Assembly: GCA_029226205.1 (NCBI GenBank) | Contig: JAQXXT010000035.1 | Location: 1 to 46,221, forward strand | Direction: 5' to 3' | Source of the DNA: Prevotellaceae bacterium | GTDB lineage: Bacteria; Bacteroidota; Bacteroidia; Bacteroidales; Bacteroidaceae | Length of the DNA stretch: 46,221 nt | Shown: piece after piece, positions 17,301 through 23,429 of the stretch | Layout of the letters: every line of letters begins with the position of its first letter | Position numbering within the stretch: position 1 is the first letter of the stretch | The notes under the pieces: generated by a model | Database searches by the model: none | The model's input: the letters and a program-made list of their open reading frames with translations, nothing else | What the model was told of the DNA's origin: nothing | Position numbers and translations under genes: made by a program

Positions 17301-19088
17301 GATTATACCACCGGCAAGTTTGCCTATATAGAGGGTCAGAGCAGTACAGATCTGCATCATAACTTCATGCTTCGTCCGATGGCGGCTCCGTATGCTGTAG
17401 CTGAGGATAGCGTCAGCGTTGCTAAATCCCAGCGTTTCGTCTTCGCTTTGCCCGAACAGCAGCAGATGGATATCGACCTGAATAGTAACCCGTCTAAGTT
17501 TGCGGGTAAGAAGGTCGTGGAGTCCGCTATCCCGAATATCGCTCAGCCCAGAAGAATTATCCAGCAGCGTGTCCGCTATAATGTCTATCGTATGAAGACG
17601 ACGGATGTGGATAATCAGAAGGCATGGACATTACTCGCTGAGAAACAGCAGACACGTAGCTATACTGATGCCGCTTGGAAGAGCCTTAGTCAGGGCGTTT
17701 ACAAGTATGCCGTAACAACGGTTTACACGGGTGACACCCTCTCTGCACCGGCTTTCTCCGACTCTCTCGGTTGTAAGATGCAGACAAAGGTGAGCGTTCA
17801 TGTGGCCACGAACACTCCGGACAATGAGGCTTATGGCGCTAAGGTGACGCTGGTCAATGGTGGCGGCGCACATGTTTACACCGCTACTCTCGATGATAAT
17901 GGTGATGCGGTATTGTCTGATGTCTGGAAAGGACAGTATCAGCTGCAGGTTGCTCTTGATGGTTTCTTGCCGATGGACACATTGGTGGACATCAGCAATG
18001 AAGATTCCTATGCCTTCTCGCTGAAGATGACAGAAAACCAGGTGAAGCCTTTCAATCTGGTGATTGAGCAGAATGGTGAGGGCTTCTCCCGCGATTTCAT
18101 CTGGAACTATCCCAATGCCTTTGAAGATGACTTCGAGAATCATGAAGACTTCGCAATCAACTCTCCCGGTACCATCGGATGGCAGTATATCGACGGTGAT
18201 GGTGGTGATACAGGCTTCTTCTCTGTTAATGGTACAGAACTGCCGTGGAAGAATGCCGGATCAAAGATGGCCTTCCAGGTATTCAATCCTTATGCTGTAA
18301 GTATGGGTGATGGTTATACACTGGCGGATTACTATTCAACGCTCCGGCCTCACAGTGGTCAGAAATGTCTGATGGACTGGGCTCCGGCTGGTAAGGATGA
18401 GAATGACTGGATCATCACGCCGAAACTCCATTTCACCAAGAGTTTCAAGTATCGCTTCTATGCTCGCTCCTATGATGCCTGGGGCTATCCTGAGCAGTTG
18501 GAGATTCTCTATTCGATGACGACAGCTGATCCTTCCGCTTTCACTCGTTTGGACAGTATGAGCGTTGACTCCAAGTATGGATGGTTCTATAAGGAGTATG
18601 ATATTCCTGAGGGTGCCAAATACGTTGCTCTTCGCGCTTGTACGCCGTCCAACAAGGCTCGTGTGCTCGTCATCGATGATATCGCCTACGGTTATGCTGA
18701 TGCCCTGCCTTACACACCGGGTTACATGCCCAAGCGTCAGGCCCGTGCGTTCTCTCCGCGTCGTATGCCGTCACTCGATGGTGCCTATGAGGTATATCTT
18801 GATGGCAAGAAGGTGGCTCAGCAGGATGAGACAGAGTATAAGTTTACCGGACTGACGCCGGGTAAGCATACTGCCGGTGTCATCGCTTCTTATACTTCCG
18901 GTGATACGGAGATGAGTACCATTGACTTTGAGGTCTCGCCGTCTGACGGTATCTCAACGATCAGTGTCTCTGACGACAGCGCCGCCGAATATTATAATCT
19001 CAATGGACAGAAGGTCAGCAGACATGACTTAGGCCATGGAGTTTATATGGTGAAGAAGGGTAATATGGTCTATAAGATTCAGAAATAG
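14370..19088 (+). CDS. Very large exported multidomain surface protein
   Basis: Starting at ATG 14370 gives 1572 residues with a clean signal peptide (KYKLRNLLAAALMSIGGCQASWAQ); an upstream start in the same frame at 14292 would add 26 non-signal residues. The N-terminal third looks like a beta-propeller (repeated blocks such as IYSYEIGPKGITNLKL and LYGVSYWCGLYKID), followed by fibronectin-III-like segments. Two carboxypeptidase regulatory-like domains follow (GYISGKVTANGKPVAGATVY and YTISGTVTDVAGDAVKGADV), a third degenerate one lies near KVSVHVATNTPDNEAYGAKV. A choice-of-anchor J domain spans about 1275-1450 (EDDFENHEDFAINSPGTIGW ... VLVIDDIAYG). It ends in YYNLNGQKV ... GVYMVKKGN. No catalytic motif is recognised; an adhesive or scaffold role is inferred. 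Confidence 0.88.
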   Translation: MKYKLRNLLAAALMSIGGCQASWAQTVYAVNDDGDTPGIYSYEIGPKGITNLKLVKGITLSSDETTHYYEKIAGGIYVDGKYYYVRYTQNPDGYTADGFWSYDIENNLMQKIKDLGSAQQGDIFSEEEYDYQTNTMYCGNSFSSAGDKLEKVDPETGNVSVIGKYTFDRATEIAQKYPDVADQIVALAMNYDGDLYGVSYWCGLYKIDKATAACSLIGQLDYHPGDAFQYSGATDLFFDNNTDKLYLFLYQHPTLGGHGSGAELVSIDPATAHVTPIQVLDDLKDLMHGNTVTFTVAEASAPQKAQNFTVTAGEKGALTATLSWDNPSKTYGRGGTLEDLDSMIIYRNGVEIHRIANPAIGGHETYTDQLPERGYYAYRLVGVNDMGHGDRITKGTYVGPGNPKSVTNVTVTNEAPNAKIAWKAPKNGVQDSYIDTTSLTYDIQRLPDSVVVAKAVKDTTYTDKTLKKMGKYKYSVIAHAGGYSSTSTLSEEKVLGPAVEVPDTLLNSADNFALWTTIDADGDYSTWQWSDPSPWSFGGATSNYAYTDYAPANWLISPYIHLKANKHYKITFDAKTVSKKIPELISVGMGKGNTIAQQDSIWNFSIQTADTVTLRANLPVVKDEGNYYISLLQRTMYKNFGISVKNFVIAEDHEGYISGKVTANGKPVAGATVYAKDGAFTATTDSMGKYTLSYLPAGTYQVHVKALGYYDAEASSDVAELDTTTTDVALSSLPVYTISGTVTDVAGDAVKGADVEIYGYNAYSTTTDADGKFSVSGVYHDNNYAITVSKNKLKSATRSFQADGNKTLDIRLYDDFRPATRVVAAIDSVSGNAQVTWSAPANDVVVDRIDDGGVTTTVGMNSGTSKSTFGVVRRTPSQVSGIQYYIEGTGSVTHYSVQVRLLDLDENGNPTNKVLYENTYVPCQDDQWNTYTFPAPVDAPHGYYAAISYDGYVGIGIDGAGDSKKYPFQKNTNCFASDYTTGKFAYIEGQSSTDLHHNFMLRPMAAPYAVAEDSVSVAKSQRFVFALPEQQQMDIDLNSNPSKFAGKKVVESAIPNIAQPRRIIQQRVRYNVYRMKTTDVDNQKAWTLLAEKQQTRSYTDAAWKSLSQGVYKYAVTTVYTGDTLSAPAFSDSLGCKMQTKVSVHVATNTPDNEAYGAKVTLVNGGGAHVYTATLDDNGDAVLSDVWKGQYQLQVALDGFLPMDTLVDISNEDSYAFSLKMTENQVKPFNLVIEQNGEGFSRDFIWNYPNAFEDDFENHEDFAINSPGTIGWQYIDGDGGDTGFFSVNGTELPWKNAGSKMAFQVFNPYAVSMGDGYTLADYYSTLRPHSGQKCLMDWAPAGKDENDWIITPKLHFTKSFKYRFYARSYDAWGYPEQLEILYSMTTADPSAFTRLDSMSVDSKYGWFYKEYDIPEGAKYVALRACTPSNKARVLVIDDIAYGYADALPYTPGYMPKRQARAFSPRRMPSLDGAYEVYLDGKKVAQQDETEYKFTGLTPGKHTAGVIASYTSGDTEMSTIDFEVSPSDGISTISVSDDSAAEYYNLNGQKVSRHDLGHGVYMVKKGNMVYKIQK

Positions 19089-19109
19089 ACGTTAGAATTG
19101 TAATAAGTG

Positions 19110-19142
19110 ATCCCCGTATGGCTTGTCCATGCGGGGATTTTC
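19110..19142 (+). terminator. Intrinsic terminator of the large surface protein gene
   Basis: ATCCCCGTATGG (19110-19121) pairs with CCATGCGGGGAT (19127-19138) with one mismatch, then TTTTCC. It lies 22 nt after the stop codon. Confidence 0.8.
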
Positions 19143-19147
19143 CTTGC

Positions 19148-19173
19148 GTGGCCGCAACATGGCGGCCACCTAC
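19148..19173 (-). repeat. REP-like family E: GTAG plus perfect 8-bp hairpin
   Basis: On the minus strand the sequence is GTAG (19173-19170) directly followed by GTGGCCGC, a 6-nt loop and GCGGCCAC (19169-19148). The plan is that of families A and B, but the stem and loop are different. Only one copy is seen in the window. Confidence 0.6.
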
Positions 19174-19174
19174 A

Positions 19175-19248
19175 AACAACAGAGATAATTTTCTAAATGC
19201 CTTAGATAATTTTCTAAATAACTGAGATAAAAAATTATCTTAGTTGTT
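19175..19248. repeat. AT-rich element with direct and inverted repeats
   Basis: AGATAATTTTCTAAAT occurs twice (19183-19198 and 19204-19219). AACAACAGAGATAATTTT at 19175-19192 is matched, with two differences, by the inverted AAAATTATCTTAGTTGTT at 19231-19248. The element could fold into a long hairpin. I do not recognise it. The gap 19089-19716 holds this, three other palindromes, tRNA-Asn and two promoters, and no protein gene. Confidence 0.6.
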
Positions 19249-19322
19249 TATGAGCCGGAAATGAGTATCCTATGTGCATAAAATATTTATCAGCATTCAT
19301 CGTGAACAGTGCTTTTTATATA

Positions 19323-19433
19323 GAAAGTGTCAAAAGTGCCAAAGTGCCAAGTGTCAAAACACCCTAAAAATAGCTCTTTTTGCTCTTTTTAACTACATAT
19401 TGCTCGTGGCACTTTGGCACTTTTGACACTTTC
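19323..19433. repeat. 111-bp palindrome with perfect 27-bp arms (MITE-like)
   Basis: The left arm 19323-19349 (starting GAAAGTGTCAAAAGTGCC) and right arm 19407-19433 (ending GGCACTTTTGACACTTTC) are exact reverse complements over 27 bp. The arms are built from repeated AAGTG(T/C)CAA units, and a third unit (AGTGTCAAAA) follows the left arm. The 57-nt centre is T-rich and non-coding. No target duplication is obvious. It may be a miniature inverted-repeat transposable element or a large transcription-end structure. Confidence 0.75.
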
Positions 19434-19445
19434 GGTACAAAACAC

Positions 19446-19480
19446 AAAAAAGGAATTACCTTGATGGTAATTCCTTTTTT
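19446..19480 (-). terminator. Bidirectional intrinsic terminator, serving tRNA-Asn
   Basis: AAAAAAGGAATTACC (19446-19460) and GGTAATTCCTTTTTT (19466-19480) are perfect complements around a 5-nt loop. On the minus strand it lies just behind the tRNA and ends in a T run; it would work on the plus strand as well. Confidence 0.85.
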
Positions 19481-19486
19481 CCTCTG

Positions 19487-19560
19487 CGCTTCAAGATGGG
19501 CTTGAACCAACGACCCCCTGATTAACAGTCAGGTGCTCTAACCAACTGAGCTATTGAAGC
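19487..19560 (-). tRNA. tRNA-Asn (GTT anticodon)
   Basis: On the minus strand the acceptor GCTTCAA (19560-19554) pairs with TTGAAGC (19494-19488), with G as discriminator at 19487 and no encoded CCA. The D arm is GCTC...GAGC, the anticodon stem CCTGA/TCAGG encloses CTGTTAA, and the anticodon GTT is at 19526-19524. The T arm reads GTTGG-TTCAAGC-CCATC, which leaves a U-U mismatch at the second pair; the fold is otherwise complete. Confidence 0.95.
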
Positions 19561-19590
19561 ATTTTGCTCTTCATTGCTGAATTGCGAGTG

Positions 19591-19622
19591 CAAAGGTAAG
19601 AACATTTTTTCATCCGTGCAAA
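19591..19622 (-). promoter_or_regulatory. Promoter of tRNA-Asn
   Basis: On the minus strand TTTG (19622-19619), a 20-nt spacer and TACCTTTG (19598-19591) match the Bacteroidetes consensus exactly. It lies 30 nt before the mature tRNA 5' end. Confidence 0.75.
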
Positions 19623-19703
19623 TTTTTTCCTCACTTTTTTACGAAAAAGATGAAATTTCTGAAAATTTTCCCCGTTTTTGATGGTTATACCGCTTTTATA
19701 TAT

Positions 19704-19711
19704 TACTTTTG
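19704..19711 (+). promoter_or_regulatory. -7 box immediately before the S41 protease start codon
   Basis: TACTTTTG fits TAnnTTTG. A TTTG at 19677-19680 is 23 nt upstream, slightly too far. The box ends only 5 nt before ATG 19717, so a transcript from it would have almost no leader. Confidence 0.5.
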
Positions 19712-19716
19712 CAGTC

Positions 19717-21372
19717 ATGAAACAGATCATCGCTTTTCTTTTCGCCCTGCTGGCTGCTGTGCCCGTGGGCGCGCAGACCGACAACGAGCGGCATTTCGAC
19801 GCGTCGAAGAACATGGAGATCTTCACCGATATCTATAAGTACCTCGACCTGATGTATGTCGACAGCCTCGATGCCAACGAGGTCATCGGCAACGGCATCA
19901 CGGCCATGCTCAAGAGTCTCGATCCCTATACCGTCTACTATCCCGAGAGTGACGTGAAGAACCTCAAGACGATGCTCACGGGCAAGTATGCCGGCGTGGG
20001 GTCCCTCATCCGCTATAACCAGCAGCTCCAGCGCGTCGTCATCGACGAGCCTTACGAGGGCATGCCTGCCGCCGAGGCGGGGCTGAGGAAGGGCGATATC
20101 ATCCTCAGCATCGACGACACGACGATGACTGACAAGGACGTGAGCTTCGTCAGCAGCCATCTGCGTGGTGAGGCCGGCTCGTCGTTCGTCATCAAGGTGA
20201 AGCGTCCCTCTACGGGGAAGGTGCTGAAGATGAAGATCACACGGCGGGCCATCCAGATGCCGTTCCTGCCATATTACGGGATGATGAACGACCATATTGG
20301 ATACCTCAACCTCAACTCCTTCACGGAGAACTGCTCGAAGGACGTCAGACGGTCCTTCATAGACCTGAAGAAGCAGGGGGCCAGGGCCCTCGTATTCGAC
20401 CTGCGCAACAATGGCGGCGGATCGGTGCAGGAGGCCGTGAACATCGTCAACATGTTCGTGCCAAAGAATACGTCCATCGTGAATATCAAGGGCCGTCTCG
20501 ACCGTGTGAACCGTGACTACAAGACGACGGTGGAGCCCATCGATACCGTCATGCCGATCGTCGTCCTCGTCAACGAGAATACGGCGAGTGCCAGCGAGAT
20601 CACCAGCGGCAGCCTCCAGGACCTCGACCGTGCCGTGATCCTCGGTACGAGGACATTCGGCAAGGGCCTCGTGCAGACGCCTGTGGACATCGTCTACAAC
20701 GGTCAGCTGAAACTGACGACGGCGAAATACTATATCCCTTCGGGCCGCTGCATCCAGGCCATCAACTACAAGCATGCCCATGGCGGCTATGTGGAGCATG
20801 TGGCTGACTCGCTGACGCGTGTGTTCCATACGGCTGACGGACGTGTGGTGCGCGACGGCGGCGGCATCAAGCCCGACGTGGAGGTGGAGCCCGACTCTCT
20901 GCCGAATATCTGCTACTACCTCGCCGGGGCGAAGGACAGCAGTGAGGTGATGCTGAACTATGTCGTAGACTATATCGCCAAGCATCCTACCATCGCGCAG
21001 CCGAAGGACTTCACGCTCTCCGATGCCGACTATGCCGACTTCAAGGCCCGCGTGCTGAAGAGTAATTTCAAGTATGACCGGGAGACGGAGAAATATCTGA
21101 AGGAGCTCGTGAAACTGGCGAAGTTCGAGGGCTATTATGATGACGCGAAACCCGAGTTCGACGCCTTGCAGGAGAAGCTGAAGCATAATGTGGCGAAGGA
21201 TCTCGACTTCAACAAGGACAAGGTCAAGCAGCTCCTCGAGGCGGATATCGTTGCCGCGTATTATTACCAGAAGGGTGCCATCGAGCAGGGCCTGCGGTAC
21301 GACAAGCAGCTCAAGGAGGCTGAGAAGGTCCTCGATGACACCGCGCGGTACAACAAACTGCTGGGAAAATGA
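19717..21372 (+). CDS. S41 family carboxyl-terminal (tail-specific) protease
   Basis: A periplasmic serine protease of 551 residues when started at ATG 19717, which places a signal peptide (KQIIAFLFALLAAVPVGAQ) at the N-terminus; the reading frame extends 13 codons further up to a TTG but with a worse N-terminus. A PDZ domain covers about 75-155 (YEGMPAAEAGLRKGDIILSI). The catalytic serine is S291 in NENTASASEITSG and the lysine is K316 in GTRTFGKGLVQ, the Ser-Lys dyad of CtpA/Prc enzymes. GYLNLNSFTENCSKDV and LVFDLRNNGGGSV are further family motifs. Such enzymes trim or degrade envelope proteins by their C-termini. Its TGA stop runs into a family B repeat. Confidence 0.94.
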   Translation: MKQIIAFLFALLAAVPVGAQTDNERHFDASKNMEIFTDIYKYLDLMYVDSLDANEVIGNGITAMLKSLDPYTVYYPESDVKNLKTMLTGKYAGVGSLIRYNQQLQRVVIDEPYEGMPAAEAGLRKGDIILSIDDTTMTDKDVSFVSSHLRGEAGSSFVIKVKRPSTGKVLKMKITRRAIQMPFLPYYGMMNDHIGYLNLNSFTENCSKDVRRSFIDLKKQGARALVFDLRNNGGGSVQEAVNIVNMFVPKNTSIVNIKGRLDRVNRDYKTTVEPIDTVMPIVVLVNENTASASEITSGSLQDLDRAVILGTRTFGKGLVQTPVDIVYNGQLKLTTAKYYIPSGRCIQAINYKHAHGGYVEHVADSLTRVFHTADGRVVRDGGGIKPDVEVEPDSLPNICYYLAGAKDSSEVMLNYVVDYIAKHPTIAQPKDFTLSDADYADFKARVLKSNFKYDRETEKYLKELVKLAKFEGYYDDAKPEFDALQEKLKHNVAKDLDFNKDKVKQLLEADIVAAYYYQKGAIEQGLRYDKQLKEAEKVLDDTARYNKLLGK

Positions 21373-21518
21373 TCCACCGTAGGGGCACCCCTTGTGGGCG
21401 CCCTAACCGGGAATTGATGTAGGGACATAATTTATTATGATCCGTCGCAACGTGGGGTTAGGACGGCCACAAGGGCCGCACCCTACGGAGGATGACATGA
21501 TAAATTATGTCCGTACGG
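21373..21518. repeat. REP-like cluster III: B+, D+, A-, D-
   Basis: B+ occupies 21374-21406, directly after the S41 stop. D+ at 21419-21444 reads GTAGGGACATAATTT then TATTATGATCC, an AT-rich hairpin behind GTAG. A- is at 21458-21491 and is followed by a reverse D copy at about 21491-21518 (GACATGATAAATTATGTCCG). So an outer A/B pair encloses one D and another D abuts. A 66-codon ORF across this cluster is repeat-derived and rejected. Confidence 0.87.
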
Positions 21519-21537
21519 AAAGAAATATGGAAAAAGA

Positions 21538-21569
21538 TTTGGACGGTTGCGGAAATTTTGTTAATTTTG
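21538..21569 (+). promoter_or_regulatory. Consensus promoter of rimP-nusA-infB
   Basis: TTTG at 21538-21541, 20-nt spacer, TAATTTTG at 21562-21569, an exact match. The predicted transcript begins near 21575, about 59 nt before the rimP start. Confidence 0.8.
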
Positions 21570-21583
21570 CACACGTTCAGTGG

Positions 21584-21619
21584 AATGAGGGACTCCGAGA
21601 GAGTTCCTCATTTCTTTTT
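21584..21619 (+). terminator. Leader hairpin, probable attenuator ahead of rimP-nusA-infB
   Basis: AATGAGGGACTC (21584-21595) pairs over 12 positions, one of them G-U, with GAGTTCCTCATT (21601-21612) around a CGAGA loop, and is followed by TCTTTTTAAT. It lies between the promoter and the rimP start, so it can stop transcription before the operon. Control of nusA operons by a leader terminator is known from E. coli; here it is inferred from position. Confidence 0.7.
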
Positions 21620-21633
21620 AATAGGATTCATAT

Positions 21634-22101
21634 ATGATTGACAAAAACGTCGTAAAGAAAATCGTTGACCAGTGGCTGGAGGACAAGGAATACTTCCTCG
21701 TAGACATTCAGATCAGTCCCGACAACAAGATCGTTGTCGAGATCGACCATGCCGATGGTGTGTGGATTGAAGACTGTGTGGAGCTCAGCCGGTACATTGA
21801 GGATCATCTCTCACGGGATGAGGAGGACTATGAGCTCGAAGTCGGCTCCGCGGGTCTTGGACAGCCGTTCAAGGTGCCACAGCAGTATATCAACTTCATC
21901 GGCAAGGAGGTCGAGGTCATGGATGCCGAGGGCCGTAAGGTCCAGGGCACGCTGAAGAGCGTCGATGGCAATGACTTCGTCGTCACCGTCAACGAGAAGG
22001 TGAAGGTCGAGGGCAAGAAGCGCCCCGTGAAGATGGATGTCGACCACACCTATCAGATGGACAACGTCAAGTACACCAAGTACGTCATCAATTTTAAATA
22101 A
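21634..22101 (+). CDS. rimP: Ribosome maturation factor RimP
   Basis: A 155-residue cytoplasmic factor needed for maturation of the 30S subunit. The N-terminal domain carries YFLVDIQISPDNKIVVEID and the 'VELSRYIEDHL' helix; LEVGSAGLGQPFKVPQQY is the conserved hinge, equivalent to 'EVSSPGLDRPL' in other bacteria, and the C-terminal Sm-like barrel follows (VEVMDAEGRKVQGTLKSVDG). Position directly before nusA and infB is the standard arrangement and confirms the call. Confidence 0.95.
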   Translation: MIDKNVVKKIVDQWLEDKEYFLVDIQISPDNKIVVEIDHADGVWIEDCVELSRYIEDHLSRDEEDYELEVGSAGLGQPFKVPQQYINFIGKEVEVMDAEGRKVQGTLKSVDGNDFVVTVNEKVKVEGKKRPVKMDVDHTYQMDNVKYTKYVINFK

Positions 22102-22158
22102 CCCCGGTGGGAATGGTCCCGCCTCAAAACGAAAGGAAAAAAGAAAAAACAATATACA

Positions 22159-23421
22159 ATGGCAACAAAAAAGCAAGATGATACCCCGAACATGATCGAT
22201 ACGTTCCGTGAGTTCAAAGAGACCAAGAACATCGACCGTACCACCCTCGTCAGCGTACTGGAGGAGAGTTTCCGCAACGTGCTGGCAAAGATCTATGGCA
22301 GTGATGAGAATTTCGACGTCATTGTCAACCCCGACAAGGGCGACTTTGAAATCTACCGTAACCGTACCGTCGTCGCCGATGGGGAGGTGAAGGATGAGAA
22401 CAAGGAGATCTCCCTCACCGAGGCCCGGAAGATCGAGCCCGACTATGAGGTCGGCGAGGAGGTCAGCGAGCGCATCGACTTCGCCAAGTTCGGACGCCGT
22501 GCCATCCTTAACCTCCGCCAGACCCTCGCCTCGAAGATCCTCGAGCTCGAGCACGACACCTTATATAATAAGTATAAGGATCGTGTCGGTGAGGTCATCT
22601 CCGGTGAGGTCTACCAGGTATGGAAGCGTGAGGTCCTCGTCGTCGATGATGAGAACAACGAGCTCATCCTCCCTAAGAGTGAGCAGATCCCCTCTGACCA
22701 GTACCGCAAGGGTGAGACCGTCAGAGCCGTCATCGAGCGTGTCGACAACGAGAACAACAACCCGAAGATTATCCTCTCCCGTACCTCCCCGAAGTTCCTC
22801 GAGCGCCTGCTGGAGGCTGAGGTGCCTGAGATCGGTGAGGGCCTGATCGCCATCCGCCGTGTCGCCCGTATGCCGGGAGAGCGTGCGAAGGTGGCCGTGG
22901 AGACCTTCGACGAGCGTATTGACCCCGTCGGCGCCTGCGTCGGCGTCCGCGGCAGTCGTGTACATGGTATCGTCCGTGAGTTGGGCAACGAGAATATCGA
23001 TGTCATCAACTATACGGAGAATACGAAACTCTTCATCCAGCGTGCCCTCGCACCGGCAAAGGTGTCGTCGATGCAGATCGACGAGGAGAACAAGAAGGCG
23101 GAAGTCTACCTCCGTCCTGAGGAAGTCAGTCTGGCCATCGGTAAGGGCGGCATGAACATCAAGCTCGCCTCCATGCTTACCGGTTACACCATCGACGTCT
23201 ACCGTGAGATCGACCCGAGCCAGCAGGTGGATGATATCTATCTCGATGAGTTCTCCGACGAGATCGACCAGTGGGTCATCGATGCCATCAAGGGTATCGG
23301 TCTGGAGACCGCACGCCAGGTTCTCAACGCGCCGCGTGAGATGCTGGTGGAGAAGGCTGACCTCGAGGAGGAGACGGTAGACAATGTGATTAAAGTATTA
23401 AAAGCAGAATTCGAAAATTAA
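22159..23421 (+). CDS. nusA: Transcription termination/antitermination factor NusA
   Basis: NusA binds RNA polymerase and RNA and affects pausing, termination and antitermination. The 420 residues hold the N-terminal RNAP-binding domain (1-130), an S1 domain (about 135-205, [20 protein letters not shown]), and two KH domains ([19 protein letters not shown] and [19 protein letters not shown]). The end ([16 protein letters not shown]) resembles a helix-hairpin-helix. The acidic repeats found in some Proteobacteria are absent, as usual in Bacteroidetes. It starts 57 nt after rimP and ends 8 nt before infB. The leader hairpin upstream could allow NusA to regulate its own operon. Confidence 0.96.
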   Translation: MATKKQDDTPNMIDTFREFKETKNIDRTTLVSVLEESFRNVLAKIYGSDENFDVIVNPDKGDFEIYRNRTVVADGEVKDENKEISLTEARKIEPDYEVGEEVSERIDFAKFGRRAILNLRQTLASKILELEHDTLYNKYKDRVGEVISGEVYQVWKREVLVVDDENNELILPKSEQIPSDQYRKGETVRAVIERVDNENNNPKIILSRTSPKFLERLLEAEVPEIGEGLIAIRRVARMPGERAKVAVETFDERIDPVGACVGVRGSRVHGIVRELGNENIDVINYTENTKLFIQRALAPAKVSSMQIDEENKKAEVYLRPEEVSLAIGKGGMNIKLASMLTGYTIDVYREIDPSQQVDDIYLDEFSDEIDQWVIDAIKGIGLETARQVLNAPREMLVEKADLEEETVDNVIKVLKAEFEN

Positions 23422-23429
23422 ACATCTTA

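Noticed and set aside
21437..21637. 66-codon ORF before rimP
   Set aside because: It is made of translated family A/D repeats (GRPQGPHPT) and the rimP promoter and leader.
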